NCBI GenBank assembly: GCA_046329515.1
Contig: JAXLUM010000002.1
Span: forward strand, 186,001 to 250,000
Source: Bog-950 sp046329515
Lineage (GTDB): Bacteria; Bacteroidota; Bacteroidia; Chitinophagales; LD1
DNA: 64,000 nucleotides
Direction of reading: 5' to 3'
Part shown: in pieces, positions 50,042 through 60,900 of the stretch
How positions within the stretch are numbered: the first letter of the stretch is position 1
Layout: each line of letters opens with the position of its first letter
Program-made: the position numbers and the translations under genes
Notes under the pieces: generated by a model
Told to the model about the DNA's origin: nothing
What the model saw: only the letters and a program-made list of their open reading frames with translations
Database searches by the model: none

Positions 50042-51520
50042 ATGGAACAACAGGATGACCTGTTTTTATTGGTAAAGTCGTTGAATAAAAGCGAGAAAAA
50101 GTTCTTTACCCAATACGTCAATTTATACGAAAAGGGGGCCAGCCCCATTTACCTGCAGGTGTTCAATTTTTTAAATGACGAAGAGCGGTACGATGAAGAG
50201 CGTCTATTTAAAAAGTTTCGCGACCAGAAGTTCAGGAAGAATTACCCGGTAACCAAACACTACTTAAAGAACCTGATAATTAAAACCATGCGCCACAGCG
50301 AGTTGACTGTGCGCGAGGACAAGGATATAACCGTGCAGGTGTTGGACATAAAGCGCCTGATGGCCAAGGGGCTTTTGCCTATGGCCAAGCGGATGATAGA
50401 AAAGTTGAAGGAAGAAGCCATACAGGCTGAAAAGCTGAATGATTTATTGCAGTTAATTACTATGCAACGCGGCCTTATAGCCATTGGCTATTACCGGCAT
50501 GAACCGCACATTACGCTTGATACGCTTGATGCAGAAGAAGACCTGCTGATTGAAAAAATTAAACAGCTGCGGCAGTTAATGAATGCCAACATTAAACTGC
50601 ACAGTATGATGCACTTTGAAATTGACAACGTGCCTGCAGAAGTTAAACGCGAAGTAGAGCAATTGGTAAAGAACAACTACCTGCAGAACTACGATGAAAT
50701 GAAATCGGCCAAGGCAAGGCATACCTTTTTGGAGTTTTGGACCTTGTATTACTGTGCCCTGGGCGATTACAAAAAATACTATGAATACGCCCAAAAGAAA
50801 CTGGACTTTGTGCGCCATGAAAAACTGCCGCCAACGGTTTCTAACTGGTTGGTAATAGCCTATAACCACTACATGGCGGCATCTTTACTAACGGGCAATT
50901 TTTCGGAGTTTGAAAAGAACCTCACCTTTCTGGAGCAGATGCATTTGCACAGCCATTTTCATGATGCCGACCGCTTTCAAACCGTAAGTATTTATGCCTT
51001 GTTGTATTACATACGCCAGGGCGATGAAGAGCGAATAAGAAGATACATACAATATTCAAAAGACGGGCTGGAGAACCATGCGCCTTTTGTACATAAATCG
51101 TTTGTATACAGCCTGCGGGCAACTATTGCCTATGCTTACCTGCGCTTAAAACAGTATGACGATTGCTTAAAAGAAGTGAACGAATTACTTTCTGTAACGC
51201 ATGGTGAAACGCGAAGGGACTATGTTGGCCTGGTGCGCATAATAAACCTTATGCTGCGCTATGAAATGAAAGAGCTTGGCTATTTGGCCAACCTGCTAAA
51301 AAGCACCTATCGCTTTTTTGTAAACTACCTGTATACTTCGCCGGTGCACCAGTTTGCCATGAGCTATATGAAAGATGCCATACGTTTAACCGATAGCAGA
51401 AAGCGTGCTGAACTGAATGCCACTTACCGCGAAAAACTGGAGCAGTTGCGTTACAACCCTGCCGAAGCAGACTTTATTATTGTAATGATGATGACAGACT
51501 ACTTACGGCGTTCGGAGTAA
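50042..51520 (+). CDS. Helical-repeat protein, unknown function
   Basis: 492 residues from the ATG at 50042 (MEQQDDLFLLVKSLNKSEKK); an earlier TTG is less plausible. The protein is almost entirely alpha-helical, with a winged-helix-like N-terminal part (SEKKFFTQYVNLYEKGASPIYLQVFNFLND, HYLKNLIIKTMRHSEL) and TPR-like helix pairs towards the C-terminus (e.g. GDYKKYYEYAQKKLDFV, LRATIAYAYLRLKQYDDCLKEV). I recall such about 500-residue proteins as Bacteroidota-specific and uncharacterised. No signal peptide, so cytoplasmic. A palindrome lies in its upstream region. Confidence 0.6.
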   Translation: MEQQDDLFLLVKSLNKSEKKFFTQYVNLYEKGASPIYLQVFNFLNDEERYDEERLFKKFRDQKFRKNYPVTKHYLKNLIIKTMRHSELTVREDKDITVQVLDIKRLMAKGLLPMAKRMIEKLKEEAIQAEKLNDLLQLITMQRGLIAIGYYRHEPHITLDTLDAEEDLLIEKIKQLRQLMNANIKLHSMMHFEIDNVPAEVKREVEQLVKNNYLQNYDEMKSAKARHTFLEFWTLYYCALGDYKKYYEYAQKKLDFVRHEKLPPTVSNWLVIAYNHYMAASLLTGNFSEFEKNLTFLEQMHLHSHFHDADRFQTVSIYALLYYIRQGDEERIRRYIQYSKDGLENHAPFVHKSFVYSLRATIAYAYLRLKQYDDCLKEVNELLSVTHGETRRDYVGLVRIINLMLRYEMKELGYLANLLKSTYRFFVNYLYTSPVHQFAMSYMKDAIRLTDSRKRAELNATYREKLEQLRYNPAEADFIIVMMMTDYLRRSE

Positions 51521-51541
51521 ATGAACCCTTGAATAGTATAA

Positions 51542-51934
51542 CTACAGCTTTTGGCGAATTGCTGACGCAATAGCTTCCATTTCCTCTTTCTCCACCTTTA
51601 ACTTAGGGCGGCTAAAATCAATATCGCTTACTGTATTTAAAGGCACCAGGTGAATGTGCGCATGGGGCACTTCAAGGCCTATTACCGCAACACCAACACG
51701 TTGGCAGGGTACTGACTTACCAACTGCAAGCGCCACCTTTTTGGCAAACACCATCATACCGGCTAATGCGGCATCGTCAATGTCAAAAATATAGTCGGTT
51801 TCCTTTTTAGGCACTACCAATACATGGCCTTTGGCTAACGGAAAGATATCGAGGAAGGCGAAGTAGTTATCGTCCTCCGCTATTTTATAGCAGGGTATCT
51901 CGCCGTTTATTATGCGGGTGAATATAGAGGCCAT
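51542..51934 (-). CDS. HIT family protein (Hint-like nucleotide hydrolase)
   Basis: 130 residues. The histidine triad HAHIHLVPL is near the C-terminus (about residue 93-101), and FTRIINGEIPCYKIAEDDNYFAFLDIFPLAKGHVLVVPKKE is the Hint N-terminal pattern. Such proteins hydrolyse AMP-lysine-type phosphoramidates. It starts 1 nt after the greA stop and is very likely translated from the same mRNA; greA-HIT pairing is common in Bacteroidota. Confidence 0.93.
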   Translation of the reverse strand: MASIFTRIINGEIPCYKIAEDDNYFAFLDIFPLAKGHVLVVPKKETDYIFDIDDAALAGMMVFAKKVALAVGKSVPCQRVGVAVIGLEVPHAHIHLVPLNTVSDIDFSRPKLKVEKEEMEAIASAIRQKL

Positions 51935-51935
51935 G

Positions 51936-52409
51936 TTAAAGGCTTATTTTCAGTATTTCAAATTCCATTTCGCCGCCCGGTGTATGGGCTTTGGTTTTTT
52001 CGCCTACCACTTTGCCTAAAAGGGCCTTGCCTATAGGCGATGTAACTGAAATTTTATTTTCCTTAAGGTTAGCTTCAGCTTCGCTAACCAGTGTAAAGGT
52101 CATTTTCTTTTTCAGCTTCAGGTTCATTACATCTACGGTAGAAAGTATACCTACTTTAGAGGTATCCAACTTGCTTTCATCCATTATGCGCGCACTGGCC
52201 AACTGCGTTTCCATTTCGGCAATTTTTGCTTCTAAATGGCCCTGTTCTTCTTTAGCCGCATGGTATTCAGCATTCTCGCTTAAATCGCCTTTTTCGCGCG
52301 CCTCAGCAATTGCCTTAGCCACTTCAGGGCGTTTAACACTCTTAAGGTATTTAACTTCTTCCACCAGCTTATCCATACCTTCTTTGGTTACATAAAATAT
52401 TCCTGACAT
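51936..52409 (-). CDS. greA: Transcription elongation factor GreA
   Basis: 157 residues. Rescues backtracked RNA polymerase by stimulating RNA cleavage. The N-terminal coiled coil (MDKLVEEVKYLKSVKRPEVAKAIAEAREKGDLSENAEYHAAKEEQG) carries the acidic tip (GDLSENAEY) that reaches the polymerase active site, and the C-terminal FKBP-like domain has ISVTSPIGKALLGKVVGE. Both features complete. It is followed by the HIT gene. Ordinary gene. Confidence 0.96.
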   Translation of the reverse strand: MSGIFYVTKEGMDKLVEEVKYLKSVKRPEVAKAIAEAREKGDLSENAEYHAAKEEQGHLEAKIAEMETQLASARIMDESKLDTSKVGILSTVDVMNLKLKKKMTFTLVSEAEANLKENKISVTSPIGKALLGKVVGEKTKAHTPGGEMEFEILKISL

Positions 52410-52554
52410 ACAGTTTGATTTGAGATGTTTAAATGTTCAGGTATTGAAGTTAGACCTATTTCGGCGCACTATTTTCAGCTACCAGTGAACGTTTTCTTAA
52501 ATATTTAATAAAGCCATTAAGTTGATAGTTAACCTCAACACTACCCGAATCATA

Positions 52555-52590
52555 AAAATGAAAGACGCCCCTCTGCAGAGACGTCTTGTT
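52555..52590 (-). terminator. Terminator of the PorV-like gene
   Basis: Outer arms AAGACG (52562-52567) and CGTCTT (52582-52587) with an inner palindrome CTCTGCAGAG (52571-52580); on the minus strand the right flank reads TCATTTTT. It closes the three-gene operon. Confidence 0.7.
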
Positions 52591-52621
52591 TTATTTCCTG
52601 TAACGAAATTAGAAATTCTTC

Positions 52622-53695
52622 TTACAACATAAAGCGCAATCCTATAGCGTGCGTTCCTTTATAAGGAGCTGTAGCACGGAAGGAGTAGTCAATACACAGT
52701 TTAGGGCCATCCTTTTTAAGTGGTGCATCAAAAGAAACACCCGCCGCTAAACCATTATAAACGTTGTAACGAAGGTCCTTTTTAAAGACGTTGTTTTCAA
52801 AGCGATAAGCAGCGCGCAGCATAACAATTTCGCGCCAGCCAAACTCAAGACCCAGGCCATAGTAATCGGAACCGAAGGCGTTTGAAGTAAAGTTAGCAAG
52901 GGCGGTTAAGCGATAGTCCTGCTTGTATTCTTTAGGAGCAATTTCTTTCTTTTTACCCATCCAGAAATCATAAGCAGCGCCGATGTTTAACTGTGTAGGC
53001 AATTCAAATTTATTCGCCTTGTTCTCTACAGTTAACTGGTAAGTGCTGCTTGAAACTATTTGAACTGAAGTAGCCAACGCATCACCACGGAACTTCATTG
53101 GGGTACCCACATTACGTAAAGCTACACCAAAGTGAATATTATCCTTAGGGCCGGTTACGTATTGTAAACCCGCGTCAACACAAAAGCCAAAGGCATTAAG
53201 GTTGCCGGTGCCTTCGTTAATCATGCGCAGGGTAATACCGCCAGAAATACTGTTAGAAAAAGCCTTGGCATACGATACACCAATATTTAAGAAGGTAGGC
53301 TTATAAGTTCCTAAACCGCCTTCAGGGTTTTGGGTAGTAGTTCTTTCAATACTGCCCAGGTTAAGCGCCTGTATAGTTAAAGCAATAGTATTGGTTTCTT
53401 TAAAGCCCTGTGCAACGCCGGCATGTGCCAACCCTACACCTGAGCCCTGCATCCACAGCGTATATGAAGCAGCAACTTCCGTCTTCTTAATGCTGGCTAA
53501 ACCGGCTACGTTAATACGTTCTGATTCCATGCCACGAACACAAGCAGAGTTCATGCTCCAGAAACCGGACGAACGGGCCCAACCATTCATTACCAACTCA
53601 TATGCCCCAGCTTCGCCTTTACGGTCGGGGTTACCCGCGTATACCGAAGAGGCCATCATAACCGCTCCTGACACTATTGCTAAAATTTTCTTCAT
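52622..53695 (-). CDS. PorV/PorQ-family outer-membrane protein
   Basis: 357 residues with a signal peptide (MKKILAIVSGAVMMASSVYA). The mature N-terminus (GNPDRKGEAGAYELVMNGWARSSGFWSMNSACVRGMESERINVAGLA) is the PorV/PorQ (UPF0164) pattern with its conserved RINVAGLA start of the barrel; 12-14 beta strands follow (e.g. LNIGVSYAKAFSNSISGGITLRM, DNIHFGVALRNVGTPMKF) and the end is AIGLRFML. PorV is the outer-membrane shuttle of type IX secretion that hands substrates to the sortase PorU. This copy lies in an operon with a TonB receptor and a secreted T9SS-type protein, so it may serve that one substrate (inference). Confidence 0.85.
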   Translation of the reverse strand: MKKILAIVSGAVMMASSVYAGNPDRKGEAGAYELVMNGWARSSGFWSMNSACVRGMESERINVAGLASIKKTEVAASYTLWMQGSGVGLAHAGVAQGFKETNTIALTIQALNLGSIERTTTQNPEGGLGTYKPTFLNIGVSYAKAFSNSISGGITLRMINEGTGNLNAFGFCVDAGLQYVTGPKDNIHFGVALRNVGTPMKFRGDALATSVQIVSSSTYQLTVENKANKFELPTQLNIGAAYDFWMGKKKEIAPKEYKQDYRLTALANFTSNAFGSDYYGLGLEFGWREIVMLRAAYRFENNVFKKDLRYNVYNGLAAGVSFDAPLKKDGPKLCIDYSFRATAPYKGTHAIGLRFML

Positions 53696-53718
53696 ATCGT
53701 GATAATTTAAAATACTGT

Positions 53719-56700
53719 TTAGAAATTAGAAACATCAGCCGGCCTCATAGCGCCGAACCACTTAATTGTTCTTTCTCCTATTCCCGGTGCTTCTACATGT
53801 ATAAGGTAAACGCCGCTTGATACGGTTATGCCCTTATCATTTTTCAAGTCCCACTCCAGCGAGTTATCAAGGTTAACCTGGTCAACCGAGTTACCTTCGC
53901 TTATTTCAATCTTAAGGTTGGTAGCCGGGTCAACATCAATAGCACGGCTAAGTTTACGCACAATAGTACCGTCTAAAGCGTAAATGGTAACACTACACTT
54001 ATTAGGTAAATTGGTAATCTTAATTCTGCCGCTGTTTTGGTCAGGCTCGTAAGCTGAATAAGCCAGGTATGGGTTAGGCACCGCACGAATTATATCCAAT
54101 GCGCTCTTAGCTACGTCTGCAACAGCATCTTTAGCGCCTAAGCCAACTGTGCTGAACTGGTAGCGCGGCAATGAATCAATGCCATTAGTAGCATTTGTTG
54201 CCAGGCGGCCGTAAGGCTTCTCAACACGCAGGTGCACTTTAACTTCACTTGGTGGTATATACTTCGATCCGTTATTATCAGCTGTAAAGCTGTAACCCTG
54301 GCTTAAGTAAGGTATGGTTACCCACATAAGCTGACGGTAGAAAGGACGAAGCGTTGAAGGAATTGTAAAGGTTGGAGAACCGCCCACACCTGCATAGTTA
54401 TCTAACAGTATGCGTTGTGCAGCAGCGCCTTCATCGTAACGGGTTTCCATTACGTAAATGAAGTGCTTACCGCCAAAGTAAGGCAGCCTATCTACCAACT
54501 GGCCAGGGAAGCTGATTGGACCGTAAACATCTGAGGTTGGGTTCCAGAACATATCGCGGCCATTTTGGTCGCCCTGGTCAGAACTTTCACCAAACGCAAT
54601 GTTTAAGCGCTCGCCGGTTTCAACGTTAATTGCATAGCCCGGGAAGTAAGAACGGCCGGTATCAATACTTGTAGGATCTGTTACAAGATCGCCATTGCCA
54701 TTCATAACTTTTGATATAGCCATACGTATTTGGCCTTTGCGGGCAGCCTTGCCGTTAGGGGCAACGTTTGCACCTTCGTTTATGCTTTCATCCTCGCCGG
54801 TTTCAAACACTATACAACGGCTCCACTTGCTGCGGTCAGGTGTAATTACCACATCTACACTGCTCACTCTGTCCAAGGTGTTTTCAGGAGGGGTTTGTGT
54901 GCTGTAGTTTCTCCACTTAAAGCCGGGGCCGTAAACATAAGGTGGCTTGCCTGCAGTAAGTTCATCCGAAGTTAAGTTACGTTTGGCGTAGTTAGAAGTT
55001 AAGCAGTATGGCGCCCAGGTGCCGTTCAGTATCTTCTCAAATATCTCGCTTGAGTCAGTCATACGGGTGTTCGCATCGCCATAAGCCGGTGAAGGAGGAC
55101 CCAGTGTAGTATAATACCAGTTATCATCAAACGATTCAGCAGCTGCTTTAGCAGTAGCACTTTGCGCAGCAGGGTCATTCAAATCAGTACCTGAACGAAT
55201 CCAGTTACTTGGGTTAGTGCTTCCTTCATCCTTAAGGAATGACAGCCACTGTTCAGTTGGGTTTTGGAATTCGATAGTTGATTCCAGCACATCGTACACA
55301 TAACGGGCAGGTGAGCCTGCAGAAGCAAGATAGTTGCCTGCAATGGTGTGCACAGGGGCAGGGGTTCCTAACTTAATAGAGAAACCATAGTCAACCCTTT
55401 TACCGTTTTGCAATGTACCTACCTGTTGTTCGTAAGGGCGGTCCAAAGTTCTTTCAGAATAAACAGTGTCGTTACTTACCACATCGCGTAAAATCCACGA
55501 AGTGCTTTTACCTATTGAGCTGCCCGGTGTATCAACAAACTGCAATTCAAAGTTCGATTCCCTAAGCGCAATAGGGTCAGTAATACGGAAGCCGATAGGG
55601 TCGAATTTCTTTTCGTAAGTAAGCGTGTCAGAGAAAGCAGTTAAGCCCGAAGCCAAAATTCTGTCAATAGTTTCAGCAGTAAGCATTAAGGTATTACCAC
55701 CGTTGCCTTTACCTTCAATACGCTTAACATCCACACCATCGCCCCAAGTTGAGTTAAGGGTAGTACCGTTGTTACGCGGATCAGAAATATGAGGTATTGC
55801 TGAGTAAATTTTAAAGTTGCCACGGCCTTGCAGGTATGGATTTAACTGTCCGCCTGCAGCAGGGTTAGCCTGGTCGTAGGCCTTATAGTTGTTATAGCTA
55901 TACGCTACAGCAGTGTAGTAATACGTTTTATGGTCAATTAACTGCTTGTTATCGCCTGTAGCAAAAAGGTCCTGTGTAACGCGGAAGGAGTTAGTAATGC
56001 CATCATCAGCGCCGTCAACTTCCAATACGGGAACGTACAGGTTAAGGGTAGCATCCTTTATAAAGTTCACCACCTTTTTAATTCCGTTCTTAACATCCAC
56101 CTGTGCTACCAACAATGCCTTTGAAGGGTCATCTAAATCAGTAGCCGATACTTTGGCATTAACTACCTGGTAAAGTTTGTAACCTTCAAAAGTGTAAGTT
56201 GAGTCACCAACACCGCCAAGGTCAGAATAAATAATCTGGGCAATACCACCATCAACCTGGTCGTATTTTTCGCCTTCGTTATTAGAGCCTTTTTCGTTAA
56301 CCAGGTTAATGATTAACTCATTTTGTAATTCGCGGATATGAAGAGTTGGAGCGGCAGGGCCGTCAACCAATTTAAAGCAGGTATTGAATAAAGCCTGTGC
56401 TTTATCATCAGCAGGGCCAATGGTAGTAGCAAAGTTTGGAGGTAAACCTACACCGCCCGCAGGACGAACGAATACAACACCAACAGTTACATACTGTGGT
56501 TCGCCGGGCTTAAGAGTGAAAGGACCTGAAGTTTGAACCATACGACGGTCACCGGCCTGTAACTGTGCTGCAACTGCCGGCTGCATTTCGGTCCAATCAG
56601 TTGTGTTTATAGGGTTACCGGGGAACAGGAAGCAGGTAGAAGGGCCACCACTGTTGTAACCGGTACCACCTTCAGTAAACGGAGTACCATCTGCCCAAAG

Positions 56701-57894
56701 ACAGGTTTGGTAGTTACGGTATTGTGCAGCAGAAGCCGGATCGGACTGTGCAAAGCTTGCACCGTTAGTAAAGTAAACGAAAGAAGATAAACCTAACTGC
56801 TGGCCGCTATCGCTAAGCGGGCCTTCAAAAAAGTCTATACCAATTAAAGGAAGTTCAGAGCCGTAACCTGCTACACCCTGGCAATCAATATCGGGGCTGG
56901 TACGGTTGTAAACAATACCTAAGCTACGCTCAATATCGCAACCAACGGCATCATTACTGAAACAACCTAAATCCGGGTCGCTCCACTGTGAAATATAAGT
57001 TTGGTATAACTGGTTAGATGACTTATTAAGAATTTGATACTTATAGAAAGTCATGTTGTTTACATCATCAGTAGTTTGGAAGGCAAAGGCCAAAGCATTT
57101 ACCTGAATACCGATAGACTGGCCGTTTGATTCAGTGTGTTGGTTACCTACGTCGTTAAACACCCAGAAAACCATCTGGTCGCCATAAGCTTCTGCTTCAC
57201 CATTGCGGCAAGGAATAACAGGATAGTCACCTTTAACAGGGTTGTAAATACCGTCGTTATCTACGTCCTTAAACGGCGCAAGGTTATCGTTAACTATAAA
57301 GGTTTCGCCAATAAGTGTAGGGTCAGTTGAAAGGTATGGGTTTCCTTTTGCAGGCCATGCTAATACGCCTTTAGGTATATCAGCAATACTGGTTGAAGAA
57401 CCTTTGGTTAAGAAAGCAGTTTGCGCCTTCTCAATATCAGCACCTAACACGTTAAAGAAACGGTCGTACTTGTTACAGGTAGCCTTATCTACAGTACCGC
57501 CTGCGCTTACAGGGCCCGGCCAGTAGTCATCACCACCCTGGCGGTAACGCTGTGCAGCACACTTAAGGTTGTTACCGGCATCGTAACCGGTAATCCATAT
57601 AGCGCCGGCAAACAGGGCGTTTAATGATGCGCCTGTTCCGTCGCCTTTAGGCACTTCGTAACGCGCTTCTGATAAGTTCCACCATGCATCGCCGCCTGTT
57701 AATAAGCGCGCGCGCACGTTATTTATTTCCATATCAAACTGGGCGGTTGGTGTTGAACAATCGCCGGCTTCAGTTTTGTACGAAGCTTTCGGATTGGTTT
57801 TCCCTCCCCCATTAACCCATTCGCGGGCCTGCACAGATAAGCCGGCCAACACAAGCGCCGAGCATACTATCGCATTCATTACATTCCTCTTCAT
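53719..57894 (-). CDS. Giant T9SS-type secreted protein
   Basis: 1391 residues with a signal peptide (MKRNVMNAIVCSALVLAGLSVQA). The N-terminus (FDMEINNVRARLLTGGDAWW, SLNALFAGAIWITGYDAGNNLKCAAQRYRQGGDDYWPGP) is a Bacteroidota family start I recognise from other T9SS proteins; a Ca-type loop FKDVDNDGIYNPVKGDYPVI follows. The long middle is beta-rich with no catalytic motif. The last about 85 residues (VPNPYLAYSAYE, GRIKITNLPNKCSVTIYALDGTIVRKL, GVYLIHVEAPGIGERTIKWFG) are a FlgD-like/T9SS sorting end. Gap of 53 bp to the receptor gene upstream, 23 bp to the PorV-like gene downstream: one operon. Confidence 0.88.
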   Translation of the reverse strand: MKRNVMNAIVCSALVLAGLSVQAREWVNGGGKTNPKASYKTEAGDCSTPTAQFDMEINNVRARLLTGGDAWWNLSEARYEVPKGDGTGASLNALFAGAIWITGYDAGNNLKCAAQRYRQGGDDYWPGPVSAGGTVDKATCNKYDRFFNVLGADIEKAQTAFLTKGSSTSIADIPKGVLAWPAKGNPYLSTDPTLIGETFIVNDNLAPFKDVDNDGIYNPVKGDYPVIPCRNGEAEAYGDQMVFWVFNDVGNQHTESNGQSIGIQVNALAFAFQTTDDVNNMTFYKYQILNKSSNQLYQTYISQWSDPDLGCFSNDAVGCDIERSLGIVYNRTSPDIDCQGVAGYGSELPLIGIDFFEGPLSDSGQQLGLSSFVYFTNGASFAQSDPASAAQYRNYQTCLWADGTPFTEGGTGYNSGGPSTCFLFPGNPINTTDWTEMQPAVAAQLQAGDRRMVQTSGPFTLKPGEPQYVTVGVVFVRPAGGVGLPPNFATTIGPADDKAQALFNTCFKLVDGPAAPTLHIRELQNELIINLVNEKGSNNEGEKYDQVDGGIAQIIYSDLGGVGDSTYTFEGYKLYQVVNAKVSATDLDDPSKALLVAQVDVKNGIKKVVNFIKDATLNLYVPVLEVDGADDGITNSFRVTQDLFATGDNKQLIDHKTYYYTAVAYSYNNYKAYDQANPAAGGQLNPYLQGRGNFKIYSAIPHISDPRNNGTTLNSTWGDGVDVKRIEGKGNGGNTLMLTAETIDRILASGLTAFSDTLTYEKKFDPIGFRITDPIALRESNFELQFVDTPGSSIGKSTSWILRDVVSNDTVYSERTLDRPYEQQVGTLQNGKRVDYGFSIKLGTPAPVHTIAGNYLASAGSPARYVYDVLESTIEFQNPTEQWLSFLKDEGSTNPSNWIRSGTDLNDPAAQSATAKAAAESFDDNWYYTTLGPPSPAYGDANTRMTDSSEIFEKILNGTWAPYCLTSNYAKRNLTSDELTAGKPPYVYGPGFKWRNYSTQTPPENTLDRVSSVDVVITPDRSKWSRCIVFETGEDESINEGANVAPNGKAARKGQIRMAISKVMNGNGDLVTDPTSIDTGRSYFPGYAINVETGERLNIAFGESSDQGDQNGRDMFWNPTSDVYGPISFPGQLVDRLPYFGGKHFIYVMETRYDEGAAAQRILLDNYAGVGGSPTFTIPSTLRPFYRQLMWVTIPYLSQGYSFTADNNGSKYIPPSEVKVHLRVEKPYGRLATNATNGIDSLPRYQFSTVGLGAKDAVADVAKSALDIIRAVPNPYLAYSAYEPDQNSGRIKITNLPNKCSVTIYALDGTIVRKLSRAIDVDPATNLKIEISEGNSVDQVNLDNSLEWDLKNDKGITVSSGVYLIHVEAPGIGERTIKWFGAMRPADVSNF

Positions 57895-57947
57895 AACTAA
57901 AAGGTTTTCGTTATTTAATGTTTTCTATAGGTTAGGTTATTTAAAAA

Positions 57948-60900
57948 CTAGAAGCTAAACACGGCTCCCAGGTAAATTCTTCTTGGCAGTGAGTAGTTAT
58001 CAGGCCTGTTAATGTAGGCAGCATACTGATCCTTATAAGCCTGCGGGTTAAGCGCTGCATTAATTGCAGATAAACTTGAAGGGTCCGTTAAGAAACCATC
58101 ATCTTTAGCCGTACCGGTGTAGCGGAATACAGAAACAGGATTTTTTGAGTTCAACAGGTTCTGTATTTGCAAGTAAATCTGTAACGCAAATTCGTGCTTG
58201 TCATCAGCCTTTTCTTTCTTCTTGCCTGAAACAAAGGTGAAGTCCTTCCATACACGCATGTTTACACGGAAGTACCATGGTAAACGGGCGCCGTTAACTG
58301 AACCTTTGGTAATAGGACGGCCGGGTTGACCTTCCAAACCTTCCGGTGTAGCAGCAACCTGCTCGGTGTAAGGGGTTCCTGAACGGGCAGCAACGCTTAA
58401 GTTAATACCTGAGTTAGCCAGAATCTGCTTGTTCTTAATAGTTGGGCCATTGTAATCTTTTCCTTCGCCGTAGCTGTAAGTAAGGTTAAGGTTAATTAAG
58501 TGGCGAGAATCGTAGTTAAGCGGGTTGATGCTGCGGAAGTTAGGCTGGTTACTGTTAACCAGGTTTAACTGCGAGCGGTCATCAGAACCTGTACCTTCAG
58601 CAAACTGCATGGTGTAGTTTGCCTTCATGCTGAAGTTGTTGGTGCGGCGCATATCGAAATCCAACGAAATACCTTTGGTAGTTCCGAAGTCTATATTACC
58701 GTAAGTAATGTAGTCCTTAGGATAAGCGTTGATGATTTTACGAATCTGAATCTGATCGCGGAATTCACGATAGAAAGCAGAGATAGTGAAAGCAGAAGTG
58801 TTGCTTACTTTTTGTTTGAAACCTAATTCAAAGTCAATAGTTCTTTCAGGCTTTAAGTTAGGGTTGTTTATAGCGCCACCAATGTTATCAATAAAGAACA
58901 GGTAATCGGTAGGGTCCATAATAGCGCGTGATTGCGGACGCTGACTTAAGATATCGTAGTGAGCGAAGAATAACGCACGGTCAGTTAAGTTGAACGAGAA
59001 CTGCAAACGAGGCATTACAATAACCTTTGGCTTGTAGTCTTCAAAAGTACCGTTAGGGTCAAACTTATCAGGGTCTTTAATATCAGCATTGGCATCCTTT
59101 AATAAAGGCTGAATAGTACCTGTGCTTGATGAACCTGCTACAGTTTTACCGCTGGTTAATTCGTTACCGAAACGGTCATACCAGGTTCCGTTGTTACGGT
59201 AACCCACAATAGCTGTAGGCGCCTTGGTATTATCAACGTAAACTTTGTAATCTCCACCAATGTTTGAAGGGTGAACTACGGTGTTGCCCGCAATTTGGGT
59301 AACTTCTGAAGCTTCCTGAATTGGGTAAAGAGAGTACTCATCCTTTAATACCGATTGGTTAGCATCAAAGCGGTCAAAACGAACGCCTACGTTAAAGGTA
59401 AGGTCTTTAAAGTAGAAACGGTCAGAAATGTAAGCCGCAGTATAAATTGGGCGGAACGCCGGAATTGCTCTTTCTAACTGGCCGTCTTCTCTTTTCTTAG
59501 TAAAGAAGTCGTTAAACGAAGGCTGCTTGGTTAAGCGGTTGCCGTAAGCATCATAGCCACGGTAAGTAACTAATGATGAACCGTCAGCAAACAACTCTTC
59601 CGGAGCAAACATATTTATGTTCAACTGGTTCGGATTCAGACCATCAACGTTAATGAAGTCTGTTCCGTTAACCGGCATACCTAAAGACTGGCGTAATGAT
59701 TTGTCGAAGAAGCTCTGCTTATCGGCATTGTATAAGCGGTTAAACAGAATAGAGTCAGTTAAATAAAAGCTTAAGCCCGGAGTGCTCTTTAATTGGTCGT
59801 AAGTGTAATCCTGTCCGTTGATACGGAAGATAGGATTGTCGCGATCCAATTCAGCCAAATGTGAGTTGGCTAACAAACGGGCACGCTGCCATAAGCCCAG
59901 TGGCGATACGGTGTAGGTTCTTTGAACACGCTGTTCGAATTCCACACCAAACTCAAAGGAGTGTTTGTTGCGGCTTGGGGCACCCGGCTTTAAGATATCG
60001 AATGAACCTTCTAAACGAACACGGAACTGGTCATCATCACGGTCGTAACCATAGCCGTTGTATTGGCGGCCGGTGTTATACCATATGTTATAAACCATGT
60101 TTGAACGCTGGCCGTTAATAAGGGCCTGATTACTCTGAATTTGGTCAAGTGTTGAGGTGAACAGGTTGTTATCAGCACCGTAAACTTCGTATGAACCGTC
60201 AGAAGCAGGTGTAGCGCCTAACAACTCATAGTATTGTTGGGTAAAGCGGGTGCCGTAAGGGTTAATATCGCCCGGGGTAAAGGCTACCGCAGTATCCTGG
60301 AAGCCGATTTGTTTCCAACCCTGGTAAACCTGGTTGCCTACAGCAAAGGTATCGAAGCCGAAAACCGGAGTTTTCTTTACATCGTATTTACCAATGTAGC
60401 CGTAGTTGAACGGATTGAAGCCGTGAGATTCGTCTTCGTACCAGTTCTGGTATTTTTCATAGTCAAACTGTACGGAGTAGAACGCATTCTGGAAAGCAGA
60501 AGCTTTCTTCTTTTTGCCTTCGCCTTCGTCATCAGCGCTTTGCTTGCCCTGTATGTTGTGGGTAAAACGAGCGTAAACACGCCAGTTGAATTCGCGACGT
60601 AACGGGTTGTTTTCACTATTAAACAGAGTGTACTTCTCTACCCAATCATGTGAGCGGCGGTAAACCACCGAGCCACCTACGGTGATGCCGAAGTTATCAG
60701 CCGGGCGAATATCAATTCTACCGTTACCGCGGTAGTTGTTATCTACAGTGTTAGGCTTAACCTTCTGCTTATACATATCCTTATAGGTTATGTTTTCAGA
60801 AGCTACGTTGAAGCCTTTAGCAGTAGTTTTCTTTAACAGCGGGTTTTGGCGCAGTTCATCCAATACTTCTTTACGCACCTGCCATACACCTACAGCAGAT